From NCBI GenBank assembly GCA_030374805.1, contig JARGSG010000195.1, positions 248,001 through 312,000 on the forward strand: 64,000 nt of DNA. Reading direction: 5' to 3'. Shown here piece by piece: positions 22,416-32,999 of this stretch. A program made the translations under genes and the position numbers. The notes beneath the pieces were generated by a model. The model did no database searches and was not told where the DNA came from. It saw nothing but the letters and a program-made list of their open reading frames with translations. The stretch's first letter is position 1; the number at the start of each line of letters is the position of its first letter. This DNA comes from Gracilaria gracilis. Its lineage: Eukaryota > Rhodophyta > Florideophyceae > Gracilariales > Gracilariaceae.

Positions 22416-25400
22416 CGTTTTAACACCTTCTCCTCTGAAGTAGACATATTCACTCCTTGGATTCTACCCCATTCGGATCCAAGATATTTTATTCTTGTTG
22501 TCTCATTTGTTCTAACTTGTTTTCCTCACGGGAGATACTGATTTCTCTAACTTTGCTCTATCCCGTTTCCCTTTCTCCAGAAACCCCTTTTTGGGTTTCG
22601 AACACCTCCCTATCAGGACGCCCGTGCTCCTCGCCCCCTTCGCTTGGGAGGAAGTAACCCTAACATGGTAGGTTCCCTTCTTGTATCTTTTTACCAGATT
22701 GGGTACGAATGCGGCTTGGCAACGAGTTGCTCTCGTTTCTTTCTGGAACACTCTTTCCCAACTGATTGTTTGTATACTGATTCCTGACACCATCGTGGTC
22801 GTCCCGTTTTGGGTTTTGTGACGGATACAGTATCCGGTAGAGGTTGGCTTTCTGGCCATATCTACTGAGGAGGCTCCCATTATGTGGATCATTTTTTATA
22901 CTGAAAGCTGTGTTCCCATTTGGGTCGTGTCCACTTTGATGAACAAGAAACTTCTTCTTCTCTGAAGTGAAGTTGTCGAATTCACCCTTGCGGGAAAAGG
23001 CGAGGAATTCAATGCATGTCACGGACTTCCTGGACATTATGATGATTTATCCTCACCCATTGGGAACGCTTTGGATACCTCACAGGTTTTCAAATTGGTT
23101 GCCGCTCCGTGGTTGACCATTCATTTTATATTTTGGTTTATCCCCCACTTGGAAACCTGATACCAGGATAGTGGTCGAGCCATATTGCTGTTGTGGAATT
23201 TTTGTTTTTCAGCAAACGCCACATGGGCTTGGATGACAGCTTTTCGCAATGAGCCATTCTGGAGAGAACAGTTTTCGAGTCATCTACAGAACCAAAATGG
23301 TTTTCATCATGTCATCACTTACCCTTCAAAGGACAATTCACTGGCAATTTTGGACCCCAATGGGCTTCTTGGCATCGCTAAGGTGTTATTCATTACCGTT
23401 GAGGATGAATCGCGTGTGGATTATACCCTTTTGGGTCTTCCCTTATGCAGCAATTTTCACTTGATTACCTCCGCTCGTTTTCGTTCGAGCCCGTCTTCTG
23501 GGTTTTATATCCATATTTGGCTGTCGATACGAATAATTTGATAATCCTTTCTGTTCTCTGTAACACCCTTGGGGTTCGTGCAGTGCACTCGTCTAAAAGG
23601 GGAGAGGATAGATAATACATATCACGATCACTGCCCTTCGGGTGTATGTGCAAACCAGACTCGGAAGTCTTTGCCCTCTTGGGATGTTGCATATACTATC
23701 TATCGAACTTGTATCGTCATTGGTTTTGTAATGGTCACTTTTAGATAGTCGGGCCTCTGTGTCAGTTCTCCAAACGATTGGACGGCTCTTCTCCATCCGA
23801 ACATGTGATTCCCTTATTGGGTCCGTTTCGCCTAAACGGTCCTCGTTTTTGGGATACAGGAATAACCCTCTATGGGATCCGTTCTCATGAGTATGCTGCA
23901 AGGTTCAATTATTCCCAATCATTGGTTATGTATTTCAACCTGCTGAAGTTTGGTAGGAAGATGTCCTTTGACTCTAATGGCCTTGGACCCTAATGGGATG
24001 CACGTTGGTTGTGTGAGCTATTCTCCTCTTCGCCCGTCACTGGTTCTTTCCAAAATTTATTAGATCCAGAAACGGCAGCTGAACCCTCTGGTGCATTTGT
24101 TCCAGATCTGGAAGCCGTTTGAATTCCTCTAGAAGGAAGGCGGCCACTCAACAAAGTGGTCGTACAAATGCGAACCGTCGGACACTGCTGTCTCTCTCAT
24201 GGGTTTCAGACAGTCAACGGCCGATGCGAAAATCACACACAGTCGCAGAACTCTTGGGGAGCCATTGACTTAATTCCCTACGGCGTCGTCGTTCGCTCTT
24301 TTGCGCGACGCAGCCGCGCATGCTCGCGCAACTTCCACAAACCTCCTCCACTGAGATTGGTCCGCTTTCCCCGGTTGGGCAAGAAAAATTTTGGCATAGT
24401 CTTCCCCCGACCATGGCGGCCAAAACCTTTCCCGGCGGGATAGAGACAGTTTAAAGCCCTCTTGGGTCTCGCATAGGACTCGGGAACGGATCGTGCTACT
24501 TTGGAAGCCGTTGGGACCCCTTTAGGACGACTTGCGACGACTTGGAGCACCCGCAATGCGGAGCGCAAAACCTCTTAAGGACTGTGCACACCCGACGGGA
24601 AGCTGTACATCGCTGGCGTGCGCCGTTGCACTCCGAAATCACCCATGTGGGACACGGGCGCGCCATGCACATGCGCGCGCACCATTATGCCCCGCTGCAA
24701 GCGTGCAAAACGCCACGTGGGCCACGCGCGTGGGTAGGCGATTCGATCTAAAGTATTGCCCGTAGGGAGACGGTTCGGCACGGCCAAAAAATTCCAAGTA
24801 TTTTCATGTGCCGCACACCCCAAAACGGGCACTGTGAGCCCTTGAAACGTCTGCGTTTTGGAGATACCGGCGAAACAAAGAATCGTCCTTTTTGGCTCCA
24901 CACGGGAGGGCAATTTCCGAGCAAGATTTCTTGATTCTTCTTGCAAGTAACCCCCTGGGAATTTAGCGCATTTTGGCCTATTTGCCTACAGAGGACATTC
25001 ACATTGCGCCCCAAGGCGTACTGTGCACCACGCGGCCTTGCTAGCACGCGCGACGCGTACGTGCGCACCCCCGCGTGCACACTGAAGCCGTCCAACGAGG
25101 CTCACGGTGCTCCCCACCGGGATATCTTGGAATTTTGGAGCCCAACCGCACTCCAACAAGAGAAGGAGACCCTACCAGGGCGTTTTGCGCCGCATTCGCG
25201 CAGTACCGCACGCTGCGCTCGTGACGATCAATGTCGACATACCTGATCTGACTCTCGAAGAGGATGGTATCGCCGCTACTGCGCGTCCCGCAAGAGCATG
25301 AAGGGAAGCAGAAGTCCTTTAGAGGCTCTATAAGAGCTTAAGCGCCCATTAAGCCCACTCCCGCAACCCATAGGGACCACAGTTTAGTAAGGAAACCTGG

Positions 25401-25923
25401 CTCTTACCGGGACACTCGTTACCGTGCTCGCGCCCATTGGGAGGATTCCCGCAGGCCACCGCGACCACAGTGTACTAAGGAAACCTGGCGCTCACCGGTA
25501 CGTTCGTTACCGCGCTCGACACTTCCATTAGGGACCCCCGCACGTGCGACATACCCCTAAAGGGATAGGAACCGTGCCTACGTCGACATACCCGACGGGA
25601 ATAACCCATTTACGAGGGTGAGTTCGCAGCGTCTTAGGAATTGCCCCCCACTTTGGGAATTGGATCCTGCGCAGCCCCGAGAGTGCTGTCAATCAAACTA
25701 GCTGCTCCAAAACGAGATCGAATCGGCTGTTCGCGCGTGTCTCGCATACCGACATTGAGTCCGTATTTCTTAGTGGGTGTGTTTGATCTTAGGGACCAGA
25801 GACTCGCCATACTCCCAAGGGGTCTATCATGTAAGAGGCGTGGACCAGACCCTTCGCCGGGGAATCGCGATGAAGGTAAACTGCACTCGTGTGGGCTACG
25901 GCTCTCAGCAAACGGGAAGAAAG

Positions 25924-26743
25924 AGAGTATAAGAAACCCACTCTGGGACGTAAAGGTTACATCTCTGCGACCCCTAGGGACTGCATGCACTGCAAGCGTA
26001 AGCCTTCGGAGTATCAAGACATTGAACAATCGCTTGTTGCCGCTTCTGGGAATACTTGCGGCGCTGCTCCCGTACGGCGTCTCGGCGAAAGGAAGCCAGC
26101 CACGTCTACACTGACTTGCCCATCGAAAAAGCGCTGATTTTCGTGGCCCATGGTCGATATTGGCGCAACCCTGAGAGATTGGAATTAACTTAGTAATGGT
26201 AACCAGCCCGCAGAGCTCCAAACGTCCGATCTTCGCCCCGCCTGAGGACGCTGCCATAAAAAAATAGGACTCCAGTTAGAGGCGGAGCCCAGGGTACACA
26301 CGGGGCTTCATTAGCCCTGTGTGAACCCTGGGCTCCGCCCCTAAGAACAGAGTATAATAAACCCACTCTGGGACGTAAAGGTTGCATCTCTGCGACCCCT
26401 AGGGACTGCATGCACTGCAAGCGTAAACCTTCAGAGTATCAGGACATTGGAAACTCGTTTGTTGCCCCTTCTGGGAATACTGGCGGCGCGGCTCCCGTAC
26501 GGCGTCTCGGCAAAAGGAAGCCGACCACGTCTACACTGACTTGCCCATCGAGAAAGCGCTGGTCTTCGTGGCCCATGGGCAATATTGGCGCAACCCTCAG
26601 AGATTGGAATTAACTTAGTAGCGGTAGCCAGCCCGCAGAGCTCCAAACGTTCGATCTTCACCCCTCCTGGGAACGCTGCCACAAAAGGACAGGACTCCGG
26701 TTAGGTGCGGAGCCCAAGGTACACACGGGGCTTCATTAGCCCT
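25924..26743. repeat. tandem duplication, 395-bp units 425 bp apart
   Basis: 25924-26318 and 26349-26743 are the same sequence with scattered substitutions and no net length change. Matching points such as CCCACTCTGGG, CCCCTAGGGA and CACGGGGCTTCATTAGCCCT all keep the 425-bp offset. A 30-bp spacer (26319-26348) separates them. The duplication is confined to element B. Confidence 0.9.
26281..26339. repeat. strong stem-loop at the duplication junction
   Basis: The arms 26281-26295 and 26325-26339 (GGCGGAGCCCAGGGT and its complement) pair perfectly over 15 bp. The stem continues inward for about 12 more base pairs with few mismatches, to a TCATT loop. The right arm lies in the spacer between the two duplicated units, and the second unit lacks it. 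Confidence 0.85.
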
Positions 26744-27919
26744 CATTGCGGGTTATGCATTTCGTCGCGTCGGTCTGCCTATATCGTCGCGGCTACTCCA
26801 TGGCTGGTACTACGCGAGTATAACCTGTGGGACTGCCGCACCACGCCGCTTCCGTCATTTCCCTCCGGGCGTCGATCGCTGTTTTGTATACCGAATGAGA
26901 GTTCGGCGTGTACAATCTTGTGGACGTCGCAAAGCGTCCCAATCGGAGTGCTCAGAGGAGCACACACGTCCCTCCGCCAGTATTCTGGACCTCCCCTATT
27001 TGGGACTTAATGGGCTCAGTGACAATTAGCACAACCTTTTGGACTCCTTGCATGGGACGTTTTGCGCGCATCAGCACGCCATTCCCACTCCCCCTCGGGA
27101 TGTGCTCACTGTCCCACAGGCCGTGTCGTGCCACCCGCGTTGCACCTCAATGGGATTCTGGATGTTCCGAAAGAAGTTGCTGGCCCGGGTGGTCTGTTCG
27201 CTGTAGTTCGGTTCTACAACCCATGTCGCACTCTGGCTGTCTGGAACTCAGTACGTTGGTAATGTACTCCTTGTCACACCCGTGGTGGGACTTTCGTAAT
27301 CTGTTCAGCGCTATCACTTCCTCAGAACCCGGAGGGACGGAGCCCCATGTTACGAAAGCCGATTCCCATGATCGGTTCGGTGCAGCCCAAGTGCAGGGTC
27401 ACTTCGGTTGCGGCGCGCAATCGGAATCCCTAGTTTTGGTTCAGCACCCGACGGACGGGACACGTGATATTGACGGAGGCTCTGTCACGTTAGAGTCGCG
27501 CGCCGTGACATTAACCCACTGGGAACCTCCTCCACTCGCTCGAACGGCTCCGCTGGGGTACTCTCGACAACCTCCCCACTACTGGGACGACTTCGGGAAA
27601 TGACAATGTTGTCAACCCAACCGGAAAGAGCCGTGCTACCCATCAAGGGACTCTGTTCGTCTCCCATTCGATCCGTCGCAGCCCCGCTTGTTATCCGCCT
27701 GTTTGGGATTTTGAAATACAATCAAATGTGCTCCTCCGCGTCGCTTGGTCTACCGCGTAGACCGCGCTCCCTGCATGGGCATTCTGTAGCTCTCCTTCGC
27801 ACTTGATAGTTACCAAAGTGGGACCTTGGCGGATTCAAAGATTGTGGTTGGATGTGTTGGCGCTTGCGATTGCTCCCCGTATGGGAATGTTCTGCCAGCC
27901 TCGGGACGAGGCCAGGCCC

Positions 27920-27932
27920 AAAAAGGAGAATC
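27920..27932 (+). other. polypurine tract of element B
   Basis: A purine-rich run, AAAAAGGAGAATC, abuts the 3' LTR start at 27933. This is the expected place for priming plus-strand DNA synthesis. Confidence 0.6.
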
Positions 27933-28357
27933 TGTAGTGCAATAGAATCAGCCCATATTGGGTATGCATAGTAGCATAGTAGTGGTTTAGTGTGCACAAG
28001 GTGCCCCTCAGGGTGTCCACGTGTAGGGCTCATGCACCGTGTTTCGCAAGTCCTCAGGGACCCCCTTTGTAGGTAGATTGCTTATTCTTTTTCGACACGT
28101 GGCTGCTGTTCCCGGAGATGCACTTAAGCACCTCTCGCTGGACAGAGCTGACCGTGGTAAACCTCAAGCACCCCCTAGCCGATTCTTCATCGTCTAGTTT
28201 CCCATAGGGTAGTTCTGCCCCCGCTACCAGTGCTGCACGCCTGTCTCGTGCCCCGTTGTTATCGTCGCTGCACGCTCCTTTGTCCCCGCTTGAGTGCTGC
28301 GCACAGTGTCCCTATTTCTTGGGCATTGTTGATACGCACTCGCGTGAGTGTACTTCA
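27933..28357 (+). repeat. 3' LTR of element B
   Basis: Direct repeat of 20914-21338, same length, ending GTGTACTTCA, followed by the target duplication ATCGG. It differs from the 5' copy mainly in its last 200 bp. Confidence 0.95.
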
Positions 28358-29720
28358 ATCGGCGCCCCAGCCATACCAGCGTACTGTGTACTATAGACCT
28401 TCTTGGGTTCGGTGATGGCCGACAAAGCGTTCCACAGGGAACTCGCTGGAAACCTGAGACGGTGTGTCTTCACCATTTTGTTCTGGATAAGCCATTGCTG
28501 CGTCCACACCTGAAAGATTCGCCGCCTCTCGAGAAGGGGCGATGGCAATTCCCGTGGGTGGAACATAGTCAGGTTCGCCACACTAATCGTCGTCATTAAC
28601 CTCAGTGGGGGTTCCTGGGTCTCCGGGCCGAACCCTCAAAGCAAATGATAGCGGGTCTCGCGCTGATTCGCCTCGCTCTATTCGATGTTCAACCGTTTCA
28701 GGTGCGACCGTGATTCGTTCAATAGAGATCGTATTATCTACGCCATCTTAGGTCACTGTGAACGGGTGATCGTTTGCGTCCACTACCTTGAAAGGTCCCG
28801 AAGATTTCGGTAGAATCTTAGAATTGATATCCCTATCAATGGTTTTGTCGTCAGCTTCATCCCCCGTTCGTGGTCTTGTTACTATCTGAGGGTGGTAAAT
28901 ATGTAAATGTTGACCCGGCATAGCCGTTACCACTTTGGTTACCTCTCGGTCTTAGTCTTCCTTGTACCCGTTCTGAGATGCTGTGAGCTTGATCTTTGCA
29001 TGCTTGAGAGCTCTCCTTAAACTTACAAGGGTATTGCGCTTAACCTGCCAGGTTTTAGGTAACCCTGGAGCTTCTTGTCTGGTCGGTTCTCCTTCAACAA
29101 CACTACCTGGTTGCTTTCTTGAAAAAAATCAGATCATACGGGGTAGTATGCGTCGCTCAATGAACCTGAAGGTTATACGAGTAACTCAAGCGCTCAAAAA
29201 GCTCATCCCAACCAGTTTGTTGTTTCTCTGTGTAGTGACGCAATCTAGATACCAGTATTCGGTTAAAATGATCCTCTTGCCCATTCGTTCACGGATGATA
29301 TACAGTAATGAAGTATGGCTCAAAACGAAGCAGGGTACACACAGCTTCAGAGAACTTCAAAGCGAGATTCAAACTATTGTCAGTAAGTAGAGAAAGCGGT
29401 GCACCGTACGGGTAAACGCAATTGTTCAAAACGCGCCCGCGAGGGTGGATGAAGTCGTATCCTTCACGTTTATGGCTCTGGTGAGCTTCGAAAACCTGTC
29501 GGTAATCGCGATAATGTACTGATAACCCTTATTGGTATTCAGCAATGGCCATAAAAGTTTTATTGCTACAACTCCAGAGAACCCGCTGCAGGGAATCATT
29601 TCAAGTATTTCCTGTGCTTACGAAGACCTCTAGGGGTACGTACGCAGGAGTAGGTATAGAAAGGTGTATACATCATGAGCCACCTAGGGCCAGTAGTACC
29701 CTTATCTCAAGCAGTAGTAC
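28358..29720 (-). pseudogene. pol: element E: integrase core, C-terminus and start of chromodomain
   Basis: On the minus strand from 29720 downward: GYYWP (about 29703), VAHDVYTPFYTYSC (the C-x2-C side of the integrase zinc finger, 29640-29695), GLRKHRKYLK (29605), and the catalytic start GYQYIIAITDRFSKLTRAI (about 29470-29530). A TDN box follows near 29390, then a TNGQ box near 29300. The C-terminal barrel has SGPFKVVDANDHPFTVT (28755-28805). Last comes a chromodomain start, YTVRWYGWGA (28362-28395), cut by element B. Several stops and shifts are present. It is interrupted on its upstream side by transposon C at 29721. Confidence 0.9.
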
Positions 29721-29739
29721 CCCAGTGGGGCTACTGTCT

Positions 29740-30906
29740 GGTCAGGCTCTGGCCGCTATAAGGCCGAAAATATGTCTAAAATGGGACTCTATTTATTTGA
29801 CATATTTACCCTATTTATTGGGCAAAAATTTGCCAAAATGTTGCCTACTAACGTAGGCCAAAATATGGCCTACTAATAGAGTACCTGTTCAGCTCAAAAT
29901 ATGGCCCAGAATTAGTGCTCTTGAAATAGCCGGCACGTGGCCCAATGCAGGTGTCAAAGATGTCGAAGGTAGGCCGAACATTGGCCATAGCATTCTGTCT
30001 TGGGGACAAAAAGTACCTATCCTTAATTCGAAATATATACATTTCTAGGACAAATGGGTCATAAAATGTGCGAGATGTGTACCTCAAGAAAGACCTAAAA
30101 CGTTCAAAGAACGTACTGGATATCGTTTAAATCCTGTCCTAAGTATGGCATTGTTGATTTTAGTATTCTCGAAAGCTGGACGTGATGTATTCCAGTGATG
30201 GATGTCGGCTGTCACTCCTTACATCATTTTGTTGAAGGAGAAAGAGATATGAGAGTGGCTCACAAGGTCCTCGCTCCCGGGAAACATATAACAGTAACTT
30301 GTACGCAGATTACCATCAAATGGTAGAAGTTTACGATTGGCTGTCGCCTGTCTCGCCAAGCACAACGTTCATCAAAACCTATGATTATCACCAAGATTGA
30401 GTGAAGAGAACAGCTTCATCTTAACTTTTCTACGACGAACAAAACGCGTACGGCTGGCTGCGAGTAAGAGCCTGATACGCAATCTTGAACATTTCGCAGG
30501 GTGTCAAAAGGAGTCGAAGAGTTTAGTACTTGAGACCGTGACTTTTAAGGAATGTGAGAACCCCTACCTCAAAGACTGAATACCCCTAGACGACTTCAGA
30601 TATACGACATCTTTATAGCTCGGAGCCTTATCCCTTTGCAATAACAAGTGAACGTGGTTTCAGTAGCATCATGGAATGTCTCATAAATTGTGGTGTTCTG
30701 AATTGACGAGCAAATAAATCCTGTTATCTGTACGTGGTGAACGAAAATCTTCCCCTTTGGTTAGTATTAGGGATGAAACCAATGGCCGAATTCGATGCCC
30801 ATGAAACTTTCTCCAACTTCAATCAACCGGACTGCCAAACCTACAAACCGGAGTTCTATCAGACTGCTACTCAACATGATTTCGTGCCTTGATAAACCAA
30901 GCGACG
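29740..30906. repeat. left subterminal region of transposon C
   Basis: Non-coding. It contains several GGCC/ATATGGCC words, including the near-palindrome TAGGCCAAAATATGGCCTA at 29854-29872 and CAAAATATGGCCC near 29895. Subterminal repeats of this kind are transposase-binding sites in CACTA elements; that role here is inferred. From about 30000 to 30900 I see nothing further. Confidence 0.55.
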
Positions 30907-32157
30907 TCACAACTTAACACTGATACTAATATTGCGGAGCTGTTCCCTTCCTGGGATCTTCTTCGCAAGGGGGGGTTGTATAGATTTGTTCAAACGGTTA
31001 GAACCGAGTACCACTCGCATTTCAAGCATGGTATTGATGCTTACTTTGGCAGACAGATCTTCGACGGGGTTCAACCCAGGTGGTTTCCGAACGTTCAGGT
31101 GTGAATGAGCCAATCTCATCAGATTTATCGCTATCACTTGGGAATAAAGTGACGGGTGCGCGACGACGAGCCAATCGAGATCCATGTGAAACATTGGTTC
31201 CCTTCTTGGTGCTCCGTGCTTTTCGTTGGCGCTTTCGCTTATAATCACGACGGATAGCTCCTCTCTTTTCAGTTCCAGAATCGGAATCCAGCGACGGTGA
31301 TTGGTTTCGCAGAGCGCGTTTCTTCGAAAGAGCTCTGTCGGTAGCAGGTTATACTGTTTCCCTATTTCCTGCATCACGTTCAGAGTTATAGTTCTCCGTG
31401 TTCTCTTGCAACAAGGGTGAGAGGTGACGTCTGCTTTGCCCTGGAGTACTATTAGAACGTTTGACAGAATGCTGAGTGACACGACGTGAAGTGCGAGTCT
31501 GATTGCGGTGGTGTCGCCGCTGATGTTCAAGATCTCCGTCGTGCACTATGAGAAGTGGCTGATCATCGAGTTCGGTCGCTCTTGAAAACATTGATGATGA
31601 GTTTCTGCATTTCCAGAACGCGCTCCATTCTTAGTCACACTGAGCAGCCGTCTCTGCAGCGGAGAAAGTACCAGCGAGTTACCCTGAGTGGCGAGCTCTT
31701 GAATTCTCCCTTCATGACCCTGCATTGAATGATTGTCCATAGCAGTATGACCAGCACCTGCTTCGGTGTTCTTCTTGGGGGCCCTCTTTGCAGCTTCAAT
31801 AGTGGCCTTCTTATCGCGTTGCATCGCCCCCTTGATGAATTCAGTGACAACCCAAAAGTTCTGAGCTGTTCCCAACACTGGAAAGGTTTCGGTAAGATTG
31901 CGCTTAAGATGCAAAAGTGAACTAGCAAACTCTATTTTGATCGACGTAAAAGTTCGTTCACCACGCGTTAAACCCATTTTCTGATACAGAAACTGTCGAA
32001 TGAAGTTCTTTGCATCATTAGCCATCTCGGTATAGACAGGATACTCTTCGTTGCTAGGGGCTGGGGCTTGCATATGCTCTTTGTAGAGACGGTTGAATAC
32101 CTGACGAGCTGAAATTGCAGTACCGGTTGGAATACCATGTCGGTCGGTGGATTTCAT
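30907..32157 (-). pseudogene. second ORF of transposon C, one internal TAG
   Basis: One minus-strand frame runs from an ATG at 32157 to 30907, about 416 codons, broken only by a TAG at 31546-31548. The first half has KNFIRQFLYQKMGLTRGERT and a Lys/Ala-rich stretch. The second half has RRWIPILELKREELSVVIIS. I do not recognise a family. It lies head to head with the transposase across about 0.8-1.2 kb that would hold a shared promoter region. CACTA elements often carry a second, DNA-binding protein beside the transposase, so a helper role is plausible but unproven. Confidence 0.55.
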
Positions 32158-32999
32158 TCTTCTCTTCTACGCGCAGTTGGTATGCCAATGCTATTTGGAA
32201 GCACAAGCTGATGGCCTGGGGAATGATTATCAACGCTATCCTGGTGCAGATTTGAATGATTGCAGTCGGCTGTAACTACTTGCATAACGCGGGAACCCAT
32301 CTATATGAAGAAAACCAGTGAAAAGCAGTGGTCTTAGTTCATTGCGTAGCGCAGGAAAGAGATGACAGTGATTAAAATCATTGCATACAAGGATTCATTG
32401 GGCGTTCAAATGAATTAAGCTATCTTTTAGTCTTTCTGAAAAGCAGATAATGACGTTGCAGCTTTTGTTGGTCGCCAGAAGGGAAGGGCTTTCGATGCGT
32501 AATACGTATTTGCGAAAAAGAGCAGGTGAGAGTGTAGGTGGGGGAAGAAAAAAAAAGGGCGACACGCCGAGAATGAGAGGAAGAGTGCGGCCAGGTAGCG
32601 GCAACAGGGATAAGAAGAAGTGAGCCATCATTTGAAGTGGTTACTTGCGAAACGAACTCACGTGTGGGCGGGATCGAATCGAAAGCGAAAGAAGCTCTTT
32701 ATGACATGAGTCAACTCAGGCCCAGTTTCGAGTACGAAGTAACCAGAAAATGATAGAAAAGCCTAGTATAGCTTTTTTCGTGTTATTCTACTTTCTGGTT
32801 CTCGGCCATTTCACATACATAGCGAATTCTCCATAGTTCGATACCTTCAGCTTCCAATGATCCTTTAGGACTTCAGTGTCGTCTTCTTGTGGTGTCTTGT
32901 ACGGAGGCTTCGACCACCAATCTATAGTTTAATACCACTAGAGGTTGCACTAAACTACTCAGTATACCTGTTTATATAATATATCGAAGTGGAGTTTGA
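32158..32999. promoter_or_regulatory. intergenic region between divergent transposon C genes
   Basis: This separates two genes reading outward. It is AT-rich in places, such as TATATAATATATCG near 32972, just upstream of the plus-strand start. No specific promoter element can be named with confidence. Confidence 0.3.

Larger units (their letters stand above)
21361..27885. repeat. dispersed CCC-N3-7-GGG mini-palindromes
   Basis: Short motifs of the form CCC, 3-7 variable bases, GGG, often flanked as aCCC...GGGa, recur through the internal part of element B. Examples start at 21439, 21458, 21966, 22204, 22803, 22915, 23056, 23426, 23674, 23867, 23988, 24431, 24591, 24642, 25591, 25937, 27515 and 27875. 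I counted more than 60 across the element including its LTRs. Random sequence of even base composition would give about seven. Spacing is irregular, about 100 bp on average, and the motif falls in all reading frames. Confidence 0.85.
20914..28357 (+). mobile_element. LTR retrotransposon B, complete, apparently non-autonomous
   Basis: LTRs of exactly 425 bp (20914-21338 and 27933-28357) start TG and end CA. They are flanked by a perfect 5-bp target duplication, ATCGG, at 20909-20913 and 28358-28362. A primer-binding site and a purine-rich tract are in place. The two LTRs differ at about 25 positions with no indels (counted by eye), so the insertion is moderately old. The internal 6.6 kb shows no RT, protease or integrase motif in any frame that I can see. 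It is filled with CCC-N-GGG mini-palindromes and holds an internal 395-bp duplication. It interrupts the chromodomain of gypsy element E. It is probably a LARD-like or gag-only element mobilised in trans. Confidence 0.93.

Noticed and set aside
22512-24000. Several 70-125 codon frames on both strands inside element B
   Set aside because: No frame shows RT, protease, integrase or gag motifs, and they overlap on opposite strands in all phases.
25641-26257. 157- and 207-codon frames on both strands across the duplication in element B
   Set aside because: The products are Arg/Ser/Pro-rich without domains, and the second copy of the duplication does not keep the frames open to the same extent.
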